DNA of 64,000 nt from Pseudomonas sp. Bc-h (GTDB lineage: Bacteria > Pseudomonadota > Gammaproteobacteria > Pseudomonadales > Pseudomonadaceae): positions 268,362 to 332,361 of the forward strand of contig NZ_MUIN01000005.1 of assembly GCF_002080045.1 (NCBI RefSeq). The letters are read 5' to 3'. Below, one piece after another: positions 55,427 through 64,000 of this stretch. Position 1 is the first letter of the stretch, and the number at the start of each line of letters is the position of its first letter. The translations under genes and the position numbers were made by a program. Under the pieces are notes generated by a model. The model was given only the letters and a program-made list of their open reading frames with translations. It was not told the DNA's origin and searched no databases.

Positions 55427-56194
55427 CTATCCATGAGGTTGTTCAGGCCCCGCGCCACAGACGCTGCAACCCGGATCGCGTTTGACTTTCAGCTCGCGGA
55501 ATCGTGTACCCAGCGCGTCGATCAACAACAGGCGACCGACCATGGGCTCGCCGAAACCGGCCAGCAGCTTAAGAGCTTCCAGCGCTTGCAGGCTGCCGAC
55601 CAATCCCACCAAAGGCCCGATGACGCCTGCCTCGCTGCAGGTCAACTCCGTCTCGCTGCCATGCCCATACAAACAGTGATAGCACGGGCTTTCAGCGCGA
55701 CGTGGGTCGAAGACTGATAACTGTCCTTCAAGACGAATCGCCGCGCCGCTGACCAAAGGTTTGCGCGCTGCAACGCAGGCCGCGTTGACCGCTTCGCGGG
55801 TAGTGAAGTTGTCGGAGCAATCGAGTACCAGATCCACTGCTTCGACCGCGGCGGCGAGGGAATCTTCATCCAGCGCAGCCCGATGAGCAACCAGCCTGAT
55901 TTCGGGGTTAATGGCTGTCAGGCGGGCGATGGCCGAATCGACCTTGCTCTGGCCCACGCTCTGGCTGTCATGAATGATCTGGCGTTGAAGATTGGTCAGA
56001 TCGACCGTATCGAAGTCCGCCAGATGCAATTCACCGACACCGGCAGCGGCCAGATACAACGCCACTGGAGAACCCAGCCCGCCGACGCCGATGATCAGCG
56101 CGCGGCTCTGCTTGAGGCGCAACTGGCCGTCGATGTCGACCTGTTGCAAAAGGATCTGCCGGCTGTAGCGCAGCAGCTCTTCGTCGGTCAGCAC
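55427..56194 (-). CDS. moeB: MoeB/ThiF-type adenylyltransferase
   Basis: The 255-residue E1-like enzyme adenylates the C-terminus of a sulfur-carrier protein such as MoaD. It has the ATP loop [21 protein letters not shown], the basic/Arg pair in [10 protein letters not shown] and two Cys-x2-Cys pairs (CYHC, CSVC) that bind zinc. The catalytic Cys segment is ELTCSEAGV. Its start overlaps the prmC stop, so translation is coupled. MoeB is the likely role given the conserved locus; ThiF cannot be excluded. Confidence 0.9.
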   Translation of the reverse strand: MLTDEELLRYSRQILLQQVDIDGQLRLKQSRALIIGVGGLGSPVALYLAAAGVGELHLADFDTVDLTNLQRQIIHDSQSVGQSKVDSAIARLTAINPEIRLVAHRAALDEDSLAAAVEAVDLVLDCSDNFTTREAVNAACVAARKPLVSGAAIRLEGQLSVFDPRRAESPCYHCLYGHGSETELTCSEAGVIGPLVGLVGSLQALEALKLLAGFGEPMVGRLLLIDALGTRFRELKVKRDPGCSVCGAGPEQPHG

Positions 56195-57021
56195 GGCACG
56201 CGGCCAAAGGTGATGCGTTCGTGGTCACCCAGGTCGCGCCGCGTCTGAATCTGCTCGAAACCGTGACGGTTGAGCAGTTCACGCACCGCCGGGCCTTGAT
56301 CGTAGCCATGTTCCAGCAACAGCCAGCCACCGGCTTCCAGATGCGCCGGCGCCTGGGAGACGATAAGGCGCAGGTCGTCCAGGCCGTCGGCACCTGACAC
56401 CAGCGCACTGCTCGGCTCAAAACGCACGTCGCCTTCGACCAGATGCGGGTCGCTGGACGCTATATAAGGAGGGTTGCTCAGGATCACATCGAAACGCTGG
56501 CCTTCCACGGCGCTGAACCAGTGGCTTTGCAGCACCCGAGCGTTATTCAGATGCAAACGCTGGCGGTTGCGTTCGGCGAGTTCGACCGCTTCTTCGACGC
56601 GATCCACCGCTGTGACTGTCCACTGCGGACGGTCCTTGGCCAGCGACAAGGCGATAGCGCCTGTGCCAGTACCCAGATCGAGCAAGCGATGAGGGATCGC
56701 CCCTGGCACCAGTTCCAGTGCGGTTTCCACCAGCATTTCGGTTTCCGGACGCGGGATCAGCGTGTGGGTCGCGACCTCAAGGTCGATGTTCCAGAAACCC
56801 TGTTGCCCGAGAATGTAAGCCACCGGCTCGCCGGTACGTCGGCGCTTGAGGTAACCCTCGAATGCCTGCGCGGCTTCGGTGCTGACAATACGCTCCGGCC
56901 AGGTGTGCAGAAAGCTGCGAGGCTTGCCCAGGGCAGCCGCCAACAGCAGTTCGACATCCAGACGGGCTGTCGGAGAATCCGGCAGTTCTGCGTTTCTTAA
57001 CAAGCTGGCGATGATGGTCAT
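56188..57021 (-). CDS. prmC: Release factor glutamine methyltransferase PrmC (HemK)
   Basis: The 277-residue enzyme methylates the GGQ glutamine of release factors. It has the SAM motif LLDLGTGTGAIALSLA, the catalytic NPPYIA, and the PrmC-type N-terminal helical region. It starts directly at the prfA stop, so substrate and modifier are made together. Confidence 0.95.
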   Translation of the reverse strand: MTIIASLLRNAELPDSPTARLDVELLLAAALGKPRSFLHTWPERIVSTEAAQAFEGYLKRRRTGEPVAYILGQQGFWNIDLEVATHTLIPRPETEMLVETALELVPGAIPHRLLDLGTGTGAIALSLAKDRPQWTVTAVDRVEEAVELAERNRQRLHLNNARVLQSHWFSAVEGQRFDVILSNPPYIASSDPHLVEGDVRFEPSSALVSGADGLDDLRLIVSQAPAHLEAGGWLLLEHGYDQGPAVRELLNRHGFEQIQTRRDLGDHERITFGRVPC

Positions 57022-58104
57022 TTACTCACCCAGTGCCGCAAGTTGATCTGCCTGATACTCGGCAAGCAACGGTTCTATCACTGCATCGACCCCGCCGGCC
57101 AAAACTTCATCCAGCGAATAAAGGGTCAGGTTCACGCGGTGATCCGTCACTCGCCCCTGAGGGAAATTGTAGGTGCGAATACGTTCGGAGCGGTCGCCAG
57201 AACCCACCAGCAACTTGCGTTCGCTGGCAATCGCGTTGGCGGCGGCGGCGGTCTGCTGGTCGTTGAGCTTGGCCGACAACCAGGCCATGGCCCGAGCGCG
57301 GTTCTTGTGCTGGGAACGCTCTTCCTGACACTCAACGACGATACCGGTCGGCAAGTGCGTGATGCGAATCGCCGAATCGGTCTTGTTGACGTGCTGCCCC
57401 CCGGCACCTGAGGAACGATAGGTGTCGACACGCAGGTCGGCCGGGTTGATCTCGATAGTCTGCTGCTCGTCAGGCTCGGGCAATACGGCAACCGTGCACG
57501 CAGAGGTATGGATGCGCCCCTGGGACTCGGTCTCGGGCACACGCTGTACACGGTGCGCGCCGGACTCGAACTTCAGTTTGCCATAGACATTCTCGCCCTC
57601 GACCCGAGCAATGACTTCCTTGAAGCCGCCATGCTCGCCTTCGTTCTCGGAGAGGATTTCGACCCGCCAGCCACGACGCTCCGCATAACGCGAGTACATG
57701 CGGAACAGGTCGCCTGAGAATATCGCCGCCTCGTCACCACCGGTGCCAGCCCGGATTTCCAGGAACACGTTACGACCGTCGTTCGGGTCCTTGGGCAGCA
57801 GCATCTTCTGCAGATCGCCTTCCAGAACCTCCAGTCGATCCTTGGCCTCGCGCACTTCCTCGACCGCCATTTCGCGCATGTCCGGGTCGCTGTCCTTGAG
57901 CAGCGCCTGGGCACCTTCGAGGTCACTCTGCACTTTCAGCAGTTGCTTGTAGGCCTGGATTACTGGCTCGACTTCGGCGTACTCACGGGAGTAGGCGCGG
58001 AATCTGGTCTGATCGGAAATGACTTCGGCATCGCCAAGCAGCGCGGTCAATTCCTCGAAACGGTCGCTGAGCACGTCCAGCTTATTGAGCAGTGAAGCTT
58101 TCAT
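57022..58104 (-). CDS. prfA: Peptide chain release factor 1
   Basis: The 360-residue RF1 terminates translation at UAA/UAG. It has the stop-codon-reading P-x-T tripeptide in QRVPETESQ and the catalytic GGQ in [12 protein letters not shown], in normal positions. Its start overlaps the hemA stop (ATGA). Confidence 0.97.
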   Translation of the reverse strand: MKASLLNKLDVLSDRFEELTALLGDAEVISDQTRFRAYSREYAEVEPVIQAYKQLLKVQSDLEGAQALLKDSDPDMREMAVEEVREAKDRLEVLEGDLQKMLLPKDPNDGRNVFLEIRAGTGGDEAAIFSGDLFRMYSRYAERRGWRVEILSENEGEHGGFKEVIARVEGENVYGKLKFESGAHRVQRVPETESQGRIHTSACTVAVLPEPDEQQTIEINPADLRVDTYRSSGAGGQHVNKTDSAIRITHLPTGIVVECQEERSQHKNRARAMAWLSAKLNDQQTAAAANAIASERKLLVGSGDRSERIRTYNFPQGRVTDHRVNLTLYSLDEVLAGGVDAVIEPLLAEYQADQLAALGE

Positions 58105-59378
58105 TGCGGGGGTTTATCCGTGGAGCCCTCATGGAGGGCAAAGAGTTCCTGGGCCATGGCCAGCGCATCGACGCGGCCTTCGGCAGACAGCTTTTTCAGT
58201 TGCACGCTTGGCGCATGCATCAATTTGTTGGTCAGGCCACGTGCCAGCGCCATCAGTACATCTTCGGCGTTGCTGCCGTTGGCGAGCATGCGCTGAGCCT
58301 TTTGCAGCTCTTCGTCCCGCAGGCGCTCGCTTTGTTGACGATAGGCCTTGAGCACATCAACCGCCGCCAGTTCGCGCAGGCGCGACATGAAATCGTCGAC
58401 GCCCACGCTTACCAGTTCTTCGGCCGCCTGGGCTGCACCCTGACGACTCTTGAGGTTTTCCGCGACGACTTCGTGCAGATCGTCCACGGTATACAGGTAA
58501 ACGTCGTCCAGTTCGCCGACTTCGGGTTCGATGTCACGGGGGACAGCGATATCGACCATGAAGATCGGCTTGTGCTTGCGCAGTTTCAGCGCGCTTTCCA
58601 CCGCGCCCTTGCCCAGGATCGGCAGCTGGCTGGCGGTAGAACTGATGACGATATCGCTGTTGACCAACTCAGCCGGGATATCGGCCAGCAGCACCGCGTG
58701 GGCGCCGAACTCTTCAGCCAGAATACTTGCGCGCTCCAGCGTGCGGTTGGCGACAACGATACGCTTGACCCCCAGATCGTGCAGGTGTCGGGCGACCAGC
58801 GTGATGGTTTCGCCGGCGCCGATCAGTAATGCCTGGCTGCGTTGCAGGTCGCTGAAGATCTGCTTGGCGAGGCTGACCGCCGCAAAAGCGACCGAAACCG
58901 GGTTTTCGCCGATGGCCGTGTCGGTGCGCACCTGCTTGGCGGCACTGAATGTCGCCTGAAACAGACGCCCCAATAACGGCCCGATGGTGCCGGCTTCGCG
59001 GGCCACGGCATACGCGGACTTCATCTGCCCCAGAATCTGCGGCTCGCCCAGCACCAGCGAATCGAGCCCGGAAGCCACGCGCATCATGTGTCGCACGGCC
59101 GCGTCTTCCTCGTGCACATAGGCACTGGCGCGCAATTCGTCGATATTGAGGTGGTGATAATCGGCCAGCCAGTTCAGCACCACGTCGGCGGTGAGCTGAT
59201 CCTGCTCTATATAAAGCTCGCTGCGATTGCAGGTCGAAAGAATGGCCGCTTCGCGACTCTGGGTCAGGCGGCACAGCTGCTGCAATGCCTCGACCAACTG
59301 CTCAGGCGTAAATGCCACGCGCTCGCGGACATCCACTGATGCAGTCTTATGGTTGATACCCAGTGCAAGAAAGGCCAT
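58101..59378 (-). CDS. hemA: Glutamyl-tRNA reductase
   Basis: The 425-residue HemA converts glutamyl-tRNA to glutamate-1-semialdehyde, the first step of heme synthesis. Nucleophile Cys50 is in [11 protein letters not shown], and the NADPH block [17 protein letters not shown] follows. The C-terminal dimerisation helix is normal. It is the first gene of the hemA-prfA-prmC-moeB-murI transcription unit. Confidence 0.96.
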   Translation of the reverse strand: MAFLALGINHKTASVDVRERVAFTPEQLVEALQQLCRLTQSREAAILSTCNRSELYIEQDQLTADVVLNWLADYHHLNIDELRASAYVHEEDAAVRHMMRVASGLDSLVLGEPQILGQMKSAYAVAREAGTIGPLLGRLFQATFSAAKQVRTDTAIGENPVSVAFAAVSLAKQIFSDLQRSQALLIGAGETITLVARHLHDLGVKRIVVANRTLERASILAEEFGAHAVLLADIPAELVNSDIVISSTASQLPILGKGAVESALKLRKHKPIFMVDIAVPRDIEPEVGELDDVYLYTVDDLHEVVAENLKSRQGAAQAAEELVSVGVDDFMSRLRELAAVDVLKAYRQQSERLRDEELQKAQRMLANGSNAEDVLMALARGLTNKLMHAPSVQLKKLSAEGRVDALAMAQELFALHEGSTDKPPQ

Positions 59379-59636
59379 TCAAGGTCGCTGATGGTGACGT
59401 GAAGCCGGCAATTGTCCTACTTCAATAGATTCAGGACAACCACCGCAATACATTCAGAACGACCAGGACCGTCTATTGTCCCTATAGAGATCCGCTTTGC
59501 GGCGCCGCGCCTGCGACAAATTGTCCAAGCGCAGGCTGTAAATAGCGGGTTCGTAGTTTTCGCGCGGGCTGTGGGTTTGCTCCCTGCCTTGTGTCATGAT
59601 GCTTCCAAACCGCAGGTAAGCCGCCCTCTCTTCTAT

Positions 59637-61364
59637 ATGAATAAATCCTCCGCGTTGTTCCTTGCCCTTGTCGTTCTTGGTGGCTGTCAGTCTACGGCCC
59701 CTGTTTCCACGGAGCCTGCTGCTCCGGCGAAAGAAGCGACGCCCGCACCTGAGGCCAAACCCCAGGTTTATGGTTCGTTCACCCAGGAAACGGTCGTCAG
59801 CCTGCTGACCGCCGAGCTTGCCGGACAACGCAATCGCTTCGACATTGCGCTGGACAACTACGTGACCGAGGCGATCAAGACCCAGGATCCTGGCATCTCC
59901 GAGCGCGCGTTCCGTATTGCCGAGTATCTGGGCGCCGACCAGGCCGCTCTGGACACCTCGATGATCTGGGCGAAAAACGACCCGGGCAACCTCGAAGCGC
60001 AACGCGCCGCAGCCATTCAGCTGGCCCGCGCCGGTCGCTACGATGACTCCATGCGTTATATGGAGAAGGTGCTGCAGGGCCAGGGCGATACCCATTTCGA
60101 CTTCCTGGCATTGTCGGCGGCGGAAACCGACTCCAATACCCGCAAAGGCCTGCTCGCCAGCTTCGACCGCTTGCTGGCCAAATACCCGAAGAACGGCCAG
60201 CTGATTTTCGGCAAGGCCCTGCTGCTGCAACAGGAAGGTGACAGCGCCGCCTCGCTGAAACTGCTCGAGGACAACCCGCCGGGCGAAGGCGAAGTTGCGC
60301 CGATCCTGCTGCGCGCGCGTCTGCTGCAAAGCATGAATCGCGGCAAGGAAGCATTGCCGCTGCTGGAAAAAAGCATCAAGAAATACCCGGACGACAAGCG
60401 TCTGCGCCTGACGTACGCACGCATGCTGGTTGAGCAGAACCGTATGGAAGACGCCAAAGTGCAGTTTTCCAGCCTGGTTCAGCAATATCCGGATGACGAT
60501 GAACTGCGTTACTCGCTGGCGCTGGTCTGCCTTGAAAACAAAGCCTGGGATGAAGCCCAGGGCTATCTGGAAGATCTGGTCGCCCGTGGCAGCCATGTCG
60601 ATTCGGCCCATGTGAATCTTGGCCGCATCTATGAAGAGCGCAATGATCCACAGAACGCGCTGAACGAATACGGCCAGGTCGGGCCGGGCAATGATTATCT
60701 GCCCGCACAGCTGCGTCAGGCCGATATCCTGATGAGCAACGGCAGCACCGCCGAGGCCTCGAAACGTCTGGCCCAGGCCCGTGCGGACCAGCCCGATTAC
60801 ACCATTCAGTTGTATCTGATCGAAGCAGAAACCCTGACCAACAACAACCAGAGCGATCGTGGCTGGCAGGTGTTGAGCCAGGCGTTGAAGCAGTATCCGG
60901 ACGACCTGAACCTGCTTTACACCCGCGCCATGCTGGCCGAGAAACGCGATGACCTGAAGCAGATGGAGACAGATCTGCGGGCGATTCTCAAACGCGAGCC
61001 GGACAACGCCATGGCGCTGAACGCGCTGGGTTATACCCTCTCTGATCGCACCACCCGCTACGCCGAAGCGAAGGAACTGATTGAACGGGCGCACCAGCTC
61101 AATCCGGAAGACCCTGCCGTGCTCGACAGCCTGGGCTGGGTCAACTACCGCCTGGGCAATCTTGACGAGGCCGAACGCCTGCTGCGTGAAGCGCTGGAGC
61201 GTTACCCCGACCATGAAGTCGCCGCACACCTGGGTGAAGTGTTGTGGGCCAAGGGCCAACAACGTGAAGCTCGCAAAGTGTGGGGCAAAGCCCTCGAACA
61301 GCAACCTGACAGTCCGGTCCTGCGCAGCACCTTGAAACGCCTGACCGGCTCCGAGACTCTCTGA
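59637..61364 (+). CDS. TPR-repeat lipoprotein
   Basis: The 575-residue lipoprotein has lipobox LGGC (Cys17) and a chain of tetratricopeptide repeats over most of its length (for example the degenerate units at YPKNGQLIFGKALLLQQEGD, YPDDKRLRLTYARMLVEQNR and LNALGYTLSDRTTRYAEAKE). It probably sits in the outer membrane as a scaffold for protein complexes. It is the first gene of a plus-strand lolB-ispE unit. Start 59637 precedes the signal peptide; an upstream frame to 59412 is not coding-like. Confidence 0.92.
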   Translation: MNKSSALFLALVVLGGCQSTAPVSTEPAAPAKEATPAPEAKPQVYGSFTQETVVSLLTAELAGQRNRFDIALDNYVTEAIKTQDPGISERAFRIAEYLGADQAALDTSMIWAKNDPGNLEAQRAAAIQLARAGRYDDSMRYMEKVLQGQGDTHFDFLALSAAETDSNTRKGLLASFDRLLAKYPKNGQLIFGKALLLQQEGDSAASLKLLEDNPPGEGEVAPILLRARLLQSMNRGKEALPLLEKSIKKYPDDKRLRLTYARMLVEQNRMEDAKVQFSSLVQQYPDDDELRYSLALVCLENKAWDEAQGYLEDLVARGSHVDSAHVNLGRIYEERNDPQNALNEYGQVGPGNDYLPAQLRQADILMSNGSTAEASKRLAQARADQPDYTIQLYLIEAETLTNNNQSDRGWQVLSQALKQYPDDLNLLYTRAMLAEKRDDLKQMETDLRAILKREPDNAMALNALGYTLSDRTTRYAEAKELIERAHQLNPEDPAVLDSLGWVNYRLGNLDEAERLLREALERYPDHEVAAHLGEVLWAKGQQREARKVWGKALEQQPDSPVLRSTLKRLTGSETL

Positions 61365-61367
61365 TTT

Positions 61368-61985
61368 ATGTTATTGCGCCACGTACTTGCATTCAGCCTC
61401 ATCGCCCTGCTCGCCGGCTGTGCGGGCATCACCTCCCACGAAGCCGTTCAGGGCAAGGGCGACGCCAATAAATGGCGGGCCAATAAAGAACAACTCGCCA
61501 GCCTCGACGGCTGGCAGATCAACGGCAAGGTCGGCATTCGCGCGCCCAAGGATTCGGGTAGCGGCACGTTATTCTGGCTGCAACGTCAGGATTACTACGA
61601 CATTCGCCTCTCCGGCCCGCTCGGTCGTGGCGCCGCACGCCTGACCGGCCGCCCCGGCGCGGTGTCGCTGGAAGTCGCCAATCAAGGCCGTTACGAGGCG
61701 CCGGATCCGGAAACCCTGCTCAAGGATCAACTGGGCTGGAAGCTGCCGGTTTCGCATCTGGTCTGGTGGGTCCGCGGCTTGCCCGCCCCTGACAGCAAAA
61801 GCAGCCTGACCCTGGATGGCGACAGTCGCCTGTCCAATCTCGAGCAGGACGGCTGGCAGATCGAATACCTGAGCTACACCGAACAGAACGGCTACACGCT
61901 GCCCGAGCGCATGAAACTGCACGGCCAGGATCTGGATGTCACGCTGGTCATCAAGGACTGGCAACCGCGCAAACTGGGGCAATGA
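61368..61985 (+). CDS. lolB: Outer-membrane lipoprotein receptor LolB
   Basis: The 205-residue lipoprotein receives lipoproteins from LolA and inserts them into the outer membrane. It has lipobox LAGC (Cys18) and the LolB beta fold ([32 protein letters not shown]). It follows the TPR gene by 3 bases and overlaps ispE by 4. Confidence 0.94.
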   Translation: MLLRHVLAFSLIALLAGCAGITSHEAVQGKGDANKWRANKEQLASLDGWQINGKVGIRAPKDSGSGTLFWLQRQDYYDIRLSGPLGRGAARLTGRPGAVSLEVANQGRYEAPDPETLLKDQLGWKLPVSHLVWWVRGLPAPDSKSSLTLDGDSRLSNLEQDGWQIEYLSYTEQNGYTLPERMKLHGQDLDVTLVIKDWQPRKLGQ

Positions 61986-62854
61986 TGATGTCGCTGCCCC
62001 ATCAAGACACGCCACGCCTGACCCTGCCCGCTCCGGCCAAACTGAACCTGATGCTGCACATTCTTGGCCGTCGGGCGGACGGTTATCACGAGCTGCAGAC
62101 CATCTTTCAGTTTCTCGACTACGGCGATGAACTGAGTTTCGCTCTTCGTGACGATGGCGACGTTCGTTTGCAGACGCAAATCCCTGACGTTCCTCACGAC
62201 AGCAATCTGATCGTGAGAGCAGCGCGCGCACTCAAGGAGCAGTCCGGTTGTGAACTGGGCGTCGATATCTGGCTGAAGAAAGTGCTGCCCATGGGTGGGG
62301 GAATCGGCGGCGGAAGTTCAGATGCCGCGACCACTCTGCTGGGGCTCAATCATCTTTGGCAACTGGGCTGGGACGAAGATCGTCTGGCCGAGCTAGGGCT
62401 CAAGCTGGGGGCTGACGTCCCGGTTTTCGTGCGAGGGCACGCCGCTTTTGCCGAGGGCGTAGGCGAAATCCTCACCCCTGTAACCCCCGAAGAACCGTGG
62501 TATGTCGTGCTTGTGCCGCAAGTATCTGTAAGTACAGCAGAAATTTTTTCAGATCCACTGTTGACACGTGACACTCCTCCCATTAAAGTGCGCCCCGTTC
62601 CCAAGGGAAACAGTCGAAATGACTGCTTACCGGTTGTAGCAAGGCGTTATCCAGATGTACGTAACGCTTTGAATTTGTTAGGTAAATTTACCGAAGCAAA
62701 ATTAACCGGAACTGGAAGTTGTGTGTTTGGGGCCTTCCCAAACAAAGCTGAAGCTGATAAAGTCTCGGCCCTTCTTACAGAGACCCTTACAGGGTTTGTA
62801 GCAAAGGGAAGCAACGTTTCGATGTTGCATCGCAAGTTACAGACACTGCTCTAA
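61982..62854 (+). CDS. ispE: 4-diphosphocytidyl-2-C-methyl-D-erythritol kinase
   Basis: The 290-residue GHMP kinase of the MEP isoprenoid pathway has the ATP loop [19 protein letters not shown] (about 101-119), the start [20 protein letters not shown], and the final [11 protein letters not shown] block. Three consecutive ATGs overlap the lolB stop; the first is used here. The last ~100 codons are unusually A/T-rich compared with the rest of the window, with a promoter-like TTGACA at 62561. Confidence 0.94.
   Translation: MMMSLPHQDTPRLTLPAPAKLNLMLHILGRRADGYHELQTIFQFLDYGDELSFALRDDGDVRLQTQIPDVPHDSNLIVRAARALKEQSGCELGVDIWLKKVLPMGGGIGGGSSDAATTLLGLNHLWQLGWDEDRLAELGLKLGADVPVFVRGHAAFAEGVGEILTPVTPEEPWYVVLVPQVSVSTAEIFSDPLLTRDTPPIKVRPVPKGNSRNDCLPVVARRYPDVRNALNLLGKFTEAKLTGTGSCVFGAFPNKAEADKVSALLTETLTGFVAKGSNVSMLHRKLQTLL
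62561..62589 (+). promoter_or_regulatory. Putative internal promoter for tRNA-Gln and prs
   Basis: TTGACA (62561-62566), a 17-base spacer and TAAAGT (62584-62589) lie inside ispE, about 300 bases before the tRNA gene. The -35 is a perfect match, the -10 four of six. Confidence 0.55.
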
Positions 62855-62890
62855 GAGAACCGAATGCCAGGCATTCGTTGCAACAGATAC

Positions 62891-62965
62891 AGGGGCGTCG
62901 CCAAGCGGTAAGGCAGCAGGTTTTGATCCTGCCATGCGTTGGTTCGAATCCAGCCGCCCCTGCCA
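62891..62965 (+). tRNA. tRNA-Gln (UUG anticodon)
   Basis: The 75-base cloverleaf has acceptor stem AGGGGCG/CGCCCCT, D arm TCGCCAAGCGGTAAGGC, anticodon stem-loop GCAGGTTTTGATCCTGC (anticodon TTG), T arm with GGTTCGAATCC and encoded GCCA end. It lies between ispE and prs, the usual Pseudomonas position. Confidence 0.95.
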
Positions 62966-63012
62966 TTTTCCTATAGTCATCCAGGCATACCCTAAGCCTC
63001 CAGGTACTGCGC

Positions 63013-63954
63013 GTGTCCAAGATGATGGTCTTTACGGGGAACGCCAACCCCGATCTGGCTCGGCGTGTCGTACGTCAGCTGCATATCCCTCTCGGTGACA
63101 TTTCTGTCGGCAAGTTTTCCGACGGCGAGATTACCGCTGAGATCAATGAAAACGTTCGCGGTAAAGACGTCTTCATTATTCAGCCGACCTGCGCTCCGAC
63201 CAACGATAACCTGATGGAACTCGTCGTGATGGCTGATGCCTTCCGCCGTTCCTCGGCTACTCGTATCACTGCTGTTATTCCTTACTTTGGTTATGCCCGC
63301 CAGGATCGCCGTCCGCGTTCCGCTCGCGTGGCTATCAGCGCTAAAGTGGTTGCGGACATGCTCACCGTCGTCGGTATCGACCGGGTGCTGACCGTTGACC
63401 TTCACGCTGACCAGATTCAAGGCTTCTTCGATATTCCAGTAGATAACATCTACGGCTCCCCGGTTTTGGTGGATGACATCGAAGACCAACGCTTCGAAAA
63501 CCTGATGATCGTTTCCCCGGATATCGGTGGCGTCGTGCGTGCACGTGCCGTTGCCAAATCCCTGGGTGTGGATCTCGGGATCATCGACAAGCGCCGTGAG
63601 AAAGCCAATCACTCCGAAGTGATGCACATCATCGGTGACGTCGAAGGTCGTACCTGTATTCTCGTCGACGACATGGTCGATACCGCTGGCACTCTGTGCC
63701 ACGCGGCCAAAGCCCTGAAAGAACATGGCGCAGCCAAGGTCTTTGCCTACTGCACACACCCTGTGCTGTCGGGTCGCGCGATCGAGAACATTGAAAATTC
63801 CGTGCTGGACGAACTGGTGGTGACCAACACCATCCCGTTGTCCGCTGCAGCACAAGCCTGTGACCGTATCCGCCAACTGGATATCGCACCGGTAGTCGCT
63901 GAAGCGATGCGTCGCATCAGCAACGAAGAATCGATCAGCGCGATGTTCCGATAA
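63013..63954 (+). CDS. prs: Ribose-phosphate pyrophosphokinase (PRPP synthetase)
   Basis: The 313-residue enzyme makes PRPP for nucleotide, His and Trp synthesis. It has the ATP-binding [14 protein letters not shown], the metal site [16 protein letters not shown] and the PRPP loop [19 protein letters not shown]. The start codon is GTG at 63013; MMVF two codons on is the conserved start region. It is probably expressed from the ispE-internal promoter together with the tRNA. Confidence 0.96.
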   Translation: MSKMMVFTGNANPDLARRVVRQLHIPLGDISVGKFSDGEITAEINENVRGKDVFIIQPTCAPTNDNLMELVVMADAFRRSSATRITAVIPYFGYARQDRRPRSARVAISAKVVADMLTVVGIDRVLTVDLHADQIQGFFDIPVDNIYGSPVLVDDIEDQRFENLMIVSPDIGGVVRARAVAKSLGVDLGIIDKRREKANHSEVMHIIGDVEGRTCILVDDMVDTAGTLCHAAKALKEHGAAKVFAYCTHPVLSGRAIENIENSVLDELVVTNTIPLSAAAQACDRIRQLDIAPVVAEAMRRISNEESISAMFR

Positions 63955-64000
63955 GGGCCCTGCCCTTTCGAATCATCCGTTGACGAAAAGCGCCCCGCCC

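Noticed and set aside
59454..61304. Long open frame of 616 codons on the minus strand
   Set aside because: Antisense to the TPR lipoprotein gene; codon pattern mirrors it and there is no ribosome site or recognisable domain.

Overview
The window is a gene-dense, high-GC stretch of a Pseudomonas chromosome, most likely of the P. fluorescens group. Codon use, the gene families and the order of the right-hand genes (mqo, hpt, upp, uraA, hemH, phr, pagL, murI, moeB, prmC, prfA, hemA, lolB, ispE, tRNA-Gln, prs) match what I remember of other Pseudomonas chromosomes. The many short REP inverted repeats between genes also fit. I see no insertion sequence, prophage, integrase or CRISPR array.

Layout. 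1-11.1 kb: the 3' part of a glycosyltransferase gene, an Old Yellow Enzyme, glutathione peroxidase, SlyD, a DUF3565 protein, phosphate acetyltransferase (pta, with no ackA beside it), an acyltransferase, an OmpA-like lipoprotein, a metallo-beta-lactamase-fold hydrolase, and a TauE/SafE permease divergent from an AraC regulator. 11.4-21.2 kb: an HD-GYP protein, then a fatty-acid-related block on the minus strand (acyl-CoA synthetase, DUF1302 and DUF1329 envelope proteins, MalT-like LuxR regulator). 21.3-27.4 kb: an MFS transporter divergent from a second AraC regulator, a LysE exporter, a D-2-hydroxyacid dehydrogenase, rsmC, and a manganese (yybP-ykoY) riboswitch in front of a TMEM165/GDT1-type transporter. 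27.5-35.4 kb: an M48 lipoprotein peptidase, a chemoreceptor, an unusual SRAP protein, several small proteins, an acyltransferase and a YajG-like lipoprotein.

36-43.4 kb: malate:quinone oxidoreductase, purine and pyrimidine salvage (hpt, upp-uraA), ferrochelatase and a TIGR01777 epimerase. 43.7-53.5 kb holds the most interesting part, a probable light or photo-oxidative-stress regulon: a renalase-like flavoprotein with a Trp-rich small protein, then a tightly packed nine-gene operon. In order these are a DUF523-DUF1722 protein, a LitR/CarH-type MerR regulator without the usual cobalamin-ligand pattern, DNA photolyase, an NTF2-like protein, an SDR, a FAD amine-oxidase-like protein, DUF1365, a cyclopropane-fatty-acid synthase and DUF2878. 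Four TTGTACAA-like palindromes, in two pairs with identical 18-bp phasing, overlay the operon promoter, and a fifth overlaps the renalase promoter.

53.5-64 kb: housekeeping genes (pagL, murI, moeB-like, prmC, prfA, hemA on the minus strand; TPR lipoprotein, lolB, ispE, tRNA-Gln, prs on the plus strand). No searches were run; family names come from recognised motifs and remembered gene order.
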